A stretch of DNA of 64,000 nt from an uncultured Peptoniphilaceae bacterium (GTDB lineage: Bacteria; Bacillota; Clostridia; Tissierellales; Peptoniphilaceae): assembly GCA_943912255.1 (NCBI GenBank), contig CALTTP010000003.1:62001-126000 (forward strand), read 5' to 3'. The notes below the pieces were generated by a model. It was not told the origin of the DNA and did no database searches. It saw only the letters and a program-made list of their open reading frames with translations. Shown in pieces: positions 60,169-64,000 of the stretch (its first letter is position 1; each line of letters starts with the position of its first letter). The position numbers were made by a program, and so were the translations under genes.

Positions 60169-60672
60169 ATGGCAGAATTAAAACCAATTAAAGGGATCGA
60201 CCAGATCCTACTATTTAGATTATTGGGCGATAAAGAAGCGGCTACAAAGTTAGCATTTCAAACTGAACACTCCATAGAATCCTCCATAGATGGCGGGGAT
60301 TCTACAGCTACCAAAGATGGAGCAATCTCTTCTCCTGGTACGGTGACTGAGGAGATACCTTTTACCTCAATTGCTGCAAGAGGAGATGGCACAAGAGAAA
60401 TGCTAGAAAAAGCGCATAGAGAACAGGAGCTTGTGGAAGTATGGTCAATTGACAAAGGGGCAGAGGGAAGCCTAGGAAAGTACCCTGCAACTTACAGACA
60501 CTGCTATATTAGCGAACTTACTAATTCCGCAAATGCTGAGGATTTGATGGAATTTAGCGGTACTTTGGTAACTCAAGGAATCCCACAAGAAGGAGAAGCG
60601 ACTTTAACCAAGGAACAGGAAGAAGTAGTACAATACGAATTCAAAGACACAACAGAAATTTCAGAAGATTAG
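60169..60672 (+). CDS. Major tail (tube) protein
   Basis: 167 residues of the TP901-1-type major tail protein family: KGIDQILLFRLLGDKEAATK, later SSIDGGDSTATKDGAISSPG, and VEVWSIDKGAEG. Forms the tail tube of a long, non-contractile tail; no sheath gene is present, which supports a siphovirus. Followed directly by a terminator-like hairpin. Confidence 0.87.
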   Translation: MAELKPIKGIDQILLFRLLGDKEAATKLAFQTEHSIESSIDGGDSTATKDGAISSPGTVTEEIPFTSIAARGDGTREMLEKAHREQELVEVWSIDKGAEGSLGKYPATYRHCYISELTNSANAEDLMEFSGTLVTQGIPQEGEATLTKEQEEVVQYEFKDTTEISED

Positions 60673-60694
60673 GGGGAGCTATAAAAAGCTCTCC
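60673..60694 (+). terminator. Hairpin after the major tail gene
   Basis: GGGGAGCT-ATAAAA-AGCTCTCC (one G-U) followed by ACTTTTATTTTTT. It starts right after the stop codon and would favour tail tube over downstream expression. Confidence 0.65.
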
Positions 60695-60718
60695 ACTTTT
60701 ATTTTTTAGGAGGTAAAA

Positions 60719-61123
60719 ATGCAAATCGAAATTGGAAGAAAATTATACGATATATATTTCGGAATCGACGCACTAGCAACGCTAAATAGAAATTATCAAT
60801 TAATGGCAGAAGGAATGAATACCAATGAGGTTTTAGGGGAAGGCTTAAACTTTTTATACTTCGGCCTTGAAGCTCTGAATCCTGTAGCTATAAAAAATTT
60901 TATAGTGGCAGGAACAAGCACTTTGAGATCTAAACCATCAAATGTGGGAATCGACGAATTTGTAGTTGAGTTAATTGAAAAAGACAAAATCGAAGATTTT
61001 TGCAAAGAGTGTATGGATTTTTTAGAAGCTGCACCTCTTACAAAGAAGAAACTGCAAGAGGTCAAGAAAGCTCTAGAAGAGGAAAAGAAAGAGCTAGAGA
61101 AAGCGGAAAAGAAAAAGGCTTAA
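60719..61123 (+). CDS. Tail assembly chaperone (gpG-like)
   Basis: 134 residues, AGGAGG 7 bases upstream. Begins MQIEIGRKLYDIYFGIDALA; helical, with a long Lys/Glu tail (VKKALEEEKKELEKAEKKKA) at the end. Position between tail tube and tape measure and size match gpG-type chaperones that coat the tape measure protein. The A-rich 3' end and an overlapping -1 frame suggest a frameshifted longer product. Confidence 0.85.
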   Translation: MQIEIGRKLYDIYFGIDALATLNRNYQLMAEGMNTNEVLGEGLNFLYFGLEALNPVAIKNFIVAGTSTLRSKPSNVGIDEFVVELIEKDKIEDFCKECMDFLEAAPLTKKKLQEVKKALEEEKKELEKAEKKKA

Positions 61124-61467
61124 CTTACTTTGAAATACTTAGCAATATTTTAAGATACTACCCTACTATGCCGATACTCGAAGCTAAAAGACTTACTCTA
61201 GCTGATGTGGAGGTACTTACGCAAGCTGCAACACTCAGACAGGTTGATATGGAAAATAACTTGCACATGCAGGCTTGGGCAAATCAAGCGGTGCAGTCTA
61301 CAAAAAAAGTAGGCAGCAGTAAGTATGTATCGTCCTATAGAAGCTATAGAGATTTTTATGACTATGACAGGGCGATTGAGGAGGCTTGGCACGGCGGGAA
61401 AAATAAAGACAAAAATAACAACTCAAAACTTTATGAGTTGATAAAGAAAGCTAATGCGCGGAGGTGA
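61108..61467 (+). CDS. gpT-like extension of the tail chaperone, reached by -1 frameshift
   Basis: The -1 frame is open from before 61000 to 61467 and after the shift reads GLTYFEILSNILRYYPTMPI, then LEAKRLTLADVEVLTQAATL. The A-rich run 61106-61117 (0-frame GAA AAG AAA AAG) contains A-AAG slip sites just before the 0-frame stop at 61121. A fusion of about 249 residues would be the gpGT equivalent, a feature conserved in long-tailed phages. Independent initiation at ATG 61169 is possible but lacks a clear ribosome site. The stop overlaps the tape measure ribosome site. Confidence 0.75.
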   Translation, partial: KEKGLTYFEILSNILRYYPTMPILEAKRLTLADVEVLTQAATLRQVDMENNLHMQAWANQAVQSTKKVGSSKYVSSYRSYRDFYDYDRAIEEAWHGGKNKDKNNNSKLYELIKKANARR

Positions 61468-61471
61468 TTAA

Positions 61472-64000
61472 GTGAGCGATTATTCAGTAAAGGCCGTCTT
61501 TAGTGCAGAGGATAGAGGCTTTACTAAGGCTTTTCAAAATGCGGGACTAGCTGCAGAAAAGTTGTCTATGACTACTGGTAAAAGGCTGGGGGAGATTGGA
61601 AAAAGCTTTGCTAATGTAGGGAAGATGGCAACAGTAGGACTTAGTTTACCTATAGCGCTAGGATTTAGAAAAGCTGTAAAATCATCTTCTGATTTTGAAA
61701 CTGCAATGACGGGGGTTAGAAAGACTACTGAGTTTACGGATTCAGAGTTTGCAAAGATAACTAAATCTATAAGGGGTATGTCTAAAGTTCTACCTGCAGG
61801 TACTACAGAGATTGCTAAAGTCGCTGAGGCTGCAGGACAGTTAGGGATAAAAAAGGAAAAGCTATTAGATTTTACTAAAGTAATGCTTGACTTAGGATAC
61901 TCCACGAACTTATCTGCAGAAACAGGGGCAGTTGCACTTTCTAGGTTCGCTAACATCACTCAGATGTCTCAAGATGATTTTAGTAGGCTTGGATCTACGA
62001 TAGTAGACTTAGGTAACAACTTTGCTACATCAGAGGCTGAGATTGTAAACATGGGTTTAAGATTAGCTGGTACTGGTGCTCAAGTAGGACTTTCTGAGGC
62101 TCAAATATTAGGACTTGCAACTGCAATGAGCTCTGTAGGAATAAAGGCAGAGGCTGGAGGTATGGCCTTTTCTAGGGTCATGCAGCGTATGCACTCTGCA
62201 GTAGTTTCTGGGTCTGAGAAATTACAAGGATTTGCTAGTATATCTGGTATGACTGCAGAGCAATTTAGTGCACAGTGGAAAGCAGATCCACAAGTTGCGA
62301 TTGCGGAGTTTATAAAAGGATTGGGCAAGGCACAAGAGCAAGGACTGGATACTGTTACTATGCTTAAAGATTTGGGAATTGCAAGTATAAGAGAGTCCGA
62401 CTCTTTAACTAGATTAGCTAAAGCAGGAGGGCTTTTAGATAATGCTTTTGAGAAAGCTAATACTTCTTGGGACGAAAACATCGCTCTAGCTAGAGAGGCT
62501 GATCTTTTCTATGCGACGTTTGAATCCAGAATGGAAGTAGTTAAAAATAGGCTGAAAGACGTGGGCATAGAGATTGGAGATAGGCTAAAGCCAATGGTTG
62601 CAGAAGCCGCAGAAAAGATTGCAGACTTAGCAGAAAAGTTTTTAGATCTTAGCCCTGGTATGCAAGACTTTATTTTAAAAGTCGGGCTTATAGTAGCTAC
62701 ACTTGGACCACTCCTTGTAATGTTTGGACTGATTGCAGGAGCGATTTCTAAAGCGATTACAGGATTTGCTAGTTTTTCATCTGCCCTTACTATCGCAGCA
62801 AATGGGATTAAAGCCACTTCTATTGTTAGCAGCGGTTTTAGTGGTGCGCTAGGTACCGTGATTGGTAAAGTGGTTTCTTTAGCCACTAAATTTGCACCAG
62901 TAATTGCAGCAATAGGACTGTTTGTAGGGGCTATTAAGCTTGCCTGGGAAAATTCTGAAATTTTTAGAGATAAAGTAAGCTCTACATTTGACACGGTTAA
63001 AGAGAGATTTGGAGGACTTGTTTCCGCTTTAGAAGAGGCTGGATCTAAAATTGGAGAATCCATGCAGGCTTTATTTGAAGCTTTTGGAAGACTTGGATCC
63101 GTAATTGGCGAATTGATTGGGCCGATATTAGGAGTTTTAGTTGAATTTTTAGGCGGGATTTTAGTAGAAGTGATAATTTCAGCTACCAATTTTATACAAG
63201 CTTTTGGTGAACGCTTCGAAGATATGGCCAATAAGGTAACAATGGTGATTGAAGTATTAGCTGAATTTGGAGAATGGTTAATTTCTGAAGTTGAAAAATC
63301 GGTACAGTTCGTAGAAAGTGTAAAAGAAGCTTTTATGAACCTTCCAGAATTCTTTAGTAATTTATGGGAAAACATAAAGGCAGGAGTTAGTGAAGCATGG
63401 ACTGGGATTAAAGAGGCCTTGATAGAGCGCTGGGAAGCAATAAAAACAAGCGCTATAGAAAGCTGGAATGGCATAAAAGAAGGAATCATTAGTGCTGTAA
63501 CTCCAACAGTAGAAAAGGTTAAAAGTATTTGGGAAAATGCAAAAACTTTCCTTAGTAGCATTTGGGAAAATATAAAATCCATTGCTAAGAGTGTGTGGGA
63601 GCTAATTAAAATCGTAATTATAACTCCGGTTCTTGTACTGCTTCAACTTCTTACCGGTAGATGGTCAGACGCAGCTAATTCACTAAAACAGATTTGGGAA
63701 AAGACTAAGCAGCATGCAAGTAACATTTGGAACAACTTAAAACAGCTAGTTTCAAAAATTGTAGTAGGGCTTGTGAGTTCTGTAGTTAATTCCTTCAACA
63801 ATTTAAAATCTAAACTTAGCAATTTGACTAACAATATTAAAACGGCGATTTCTAATGCTTGGCAAAGTTTAAAATCTACAGTTACAAATTTGGCCAATAA
63901 CATAAAAACTGGGGTAGTTAACGCATTTAACAACTTAAAAACTTCCGCCACTAACTCAACGAATAATCTTAAAAATACAATCAAATCCGCATTTACTAAT
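61472..64000 (+). CDS. Tail tape measure protein (partial, runs off window)
   Basis: GTG 61472 with GGAGGTGAT 4 bases upstream; 843 codons open to the edge. N-terminal coiled and Ala-rich region (KRLGEIGKSFANVGKMATVG), the TP901-type core MTGVRKTTEFTDSEFAK with AEAAGQLGI and GLRLAGTGAQVGLSEAQI, hydrophobic segments (about 62660-62960), and repeated Trp-containing motifs (WENIK, WNGIKE, WNNLKQ) of the 11-residue type from 63360 on. It sets tail length. Antisense open frames over it are composition artefacts. Confidence 0.93.
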   Translation, partial: MSDYSVKAVFSAEDRGFTKAFQNAGLAAEKLSMTTGKRLGEIGKSFANVGKMATVGLSLPIALGFRKAVKSSSDFETAMTGVRKTTEFTDSEFAKITKSIRGMSKVLPAGTTEIAKVAEAAGQLGIKKEKLLDFTKVMLDLGYSTNLSAETGAVALSRFANITQMSQDDFSRLGSTIVDLGNNFATSEAEIVNMGLRLAGTGAQVGLSEAQILGLATAMSSVGIKAEAGGMAFSRVMQRMHSAVVSGSEKLQGFASISGMTAEQFSAQWKADPQVAIAEFIKGLGKAQEQGLDTVTMLKDLGIASIRESDSLTRLAKAGGLLDNAFEKANTSWDENIALAREADLFYATFESRMEVVKNRLKDVGIEIGDRLKPMVAEAAEKIADLAEKFLDLSPGMQDFILKVGLIVATLGPLLVMFGLIAGAISKAITGFASFSSALTIAANGIKATSIVSSGFSGALGTVIGKVVSLATKFAPVIAAIGLFVGAIKLAWENSEIFRDKVSSTFDTVKERFGGLVSALEEAGSKIGESMQALFEAFGRLGSVIGELIGPILGVLVEFLGGILVEVIISATNFIQAFGERFEDMANKVTMVIEVLAEFGEWLISEVEKSVQFVESVKEAFMNLPEFFSNLWENIKAGVSEAWTGIKEALIERWEAIKTSAIESWNGIKEGIISAVTPTVEKVKSIWENAKTFLSSIWENIKSIAKSVWELIKIVIITPVLVLLQLLTGRWSDAANSLKQIWEKTKQHASNIWNNLKQLVSKIVVGLVSSVVNSFNNLKSKLSNLTNNIKTAISNAWQSLKSTVTNLANNIKTGVVNAFNNLKTSATNSTNNLKNTIKSAFTN

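Larger units (their letters stand above)
39436..64000. mobile_element. Siphovirus-type prophage (left part; continues beyond window)
   Basis: Module order from the left: integrase, Ltp-like protein, LexA-like repressor (minus strand); Cro, Xis-like and small early genes, replication genes, late activator, terminase, portal, head, tail (plus strand). All recognisable phage genes are intact, so it may be functional. The tail genes and lysis module end outside the window. Gene spacing is tight, with many 4-bp or longer overlaps. Confidence 0.93.

Noticed and set aside
62101..63984. Long minus-strand open frames (up to about 357 codons) across the tape measure gene
   Set aside because: They mirror the Ala/Lys/Ile-rich coding strand, have no ribosome sites, and oppose a clearly real phage gene.

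Overview
The window comes from a low-GC Gram-positive anaerobe (Bacillota, clostridial side). A Peptoniphilaceae/Tissierellales-like host is my guess from gene content, not a proven placement. Supporting signs are strong AT bias, AGGAGG ribosome sites, TTG starts in about a dozen genes, a GlgC/GlgD-type glycogen operon, an HPr with both His15 and Ser46, and an FHA-RodA/FtsW-PBP trio.

Layout of the host part (1-39.4 kb). 1-2 kb: the 5' end of aspA, a divergent LysR regulator and an FdhD-like protein. 2-5.6 kb: a heterodimeric ABC exporter. 5.7-7.3 kb: a beta-CASP RNase-like hydrolase. 7.7-19.9 kb: an eight-gene glycogen operon (glgB, glgC, glgD, glgA, a phosphorylase-like gene that has lost its PLP lysine, pullulanase, an unknown 186-residue protein, phosphoglucomutase). 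20-25 kb: xpt, the FHA/RodA/PBP cell-wall genes, nadK on the minus strand and a probable 6S RNA. 25-32.6 kb: envelope/stress proteins, a lipid kinase, a CcpA-like regulator next to ptsH and ptsI, a candidate small RNA, an APH-fold protein and a carbamate kinase. 32.7-39.4 kb: catalase, tmRNA (minus strand), polA-coaE-lytic transglycosylase and tRNA-Leu(GAG).

From tRNA-Leu to the right edge (39.4-64 kb) lies a siphovirus-type prophage, probably integrated at the 3' end of that tRNA. The minus-strand lysogeny module is an integrase, an Ltp-like membrane protein (likely superinfection exclusion) and a LexA-like repressor. Divergent from it run Cro, an Xis-like protein and small early genes. The replication module has a RecB/Cas4-like nuclease (DUF2800), DUF2815, a family A polymerase, a VirE-type primase-helicase, VRR-NUC and SNF2 proteins, and a cluster of GTACCCAAA repeats that could be an origin. 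Then come a late-gene activator, a structured noncoding stretch just before the terminase, and packaging, head and tail genes. The tail chaperone pair appears to use a -1 frameshift, and the tape measure gene runs off the window.

The least conventional items are: the glycogen phosphorylase homologue inside an otherwise complete glycogen operon whose PLP-binding lysine is replaced by methionine; an FdhD without its usual cysteine motif; two unassigned small-RNA candidates; and tandem 11-bp repeats beside ssrA that resemble those beside the prophage integrase and may mark an old, lost integration.
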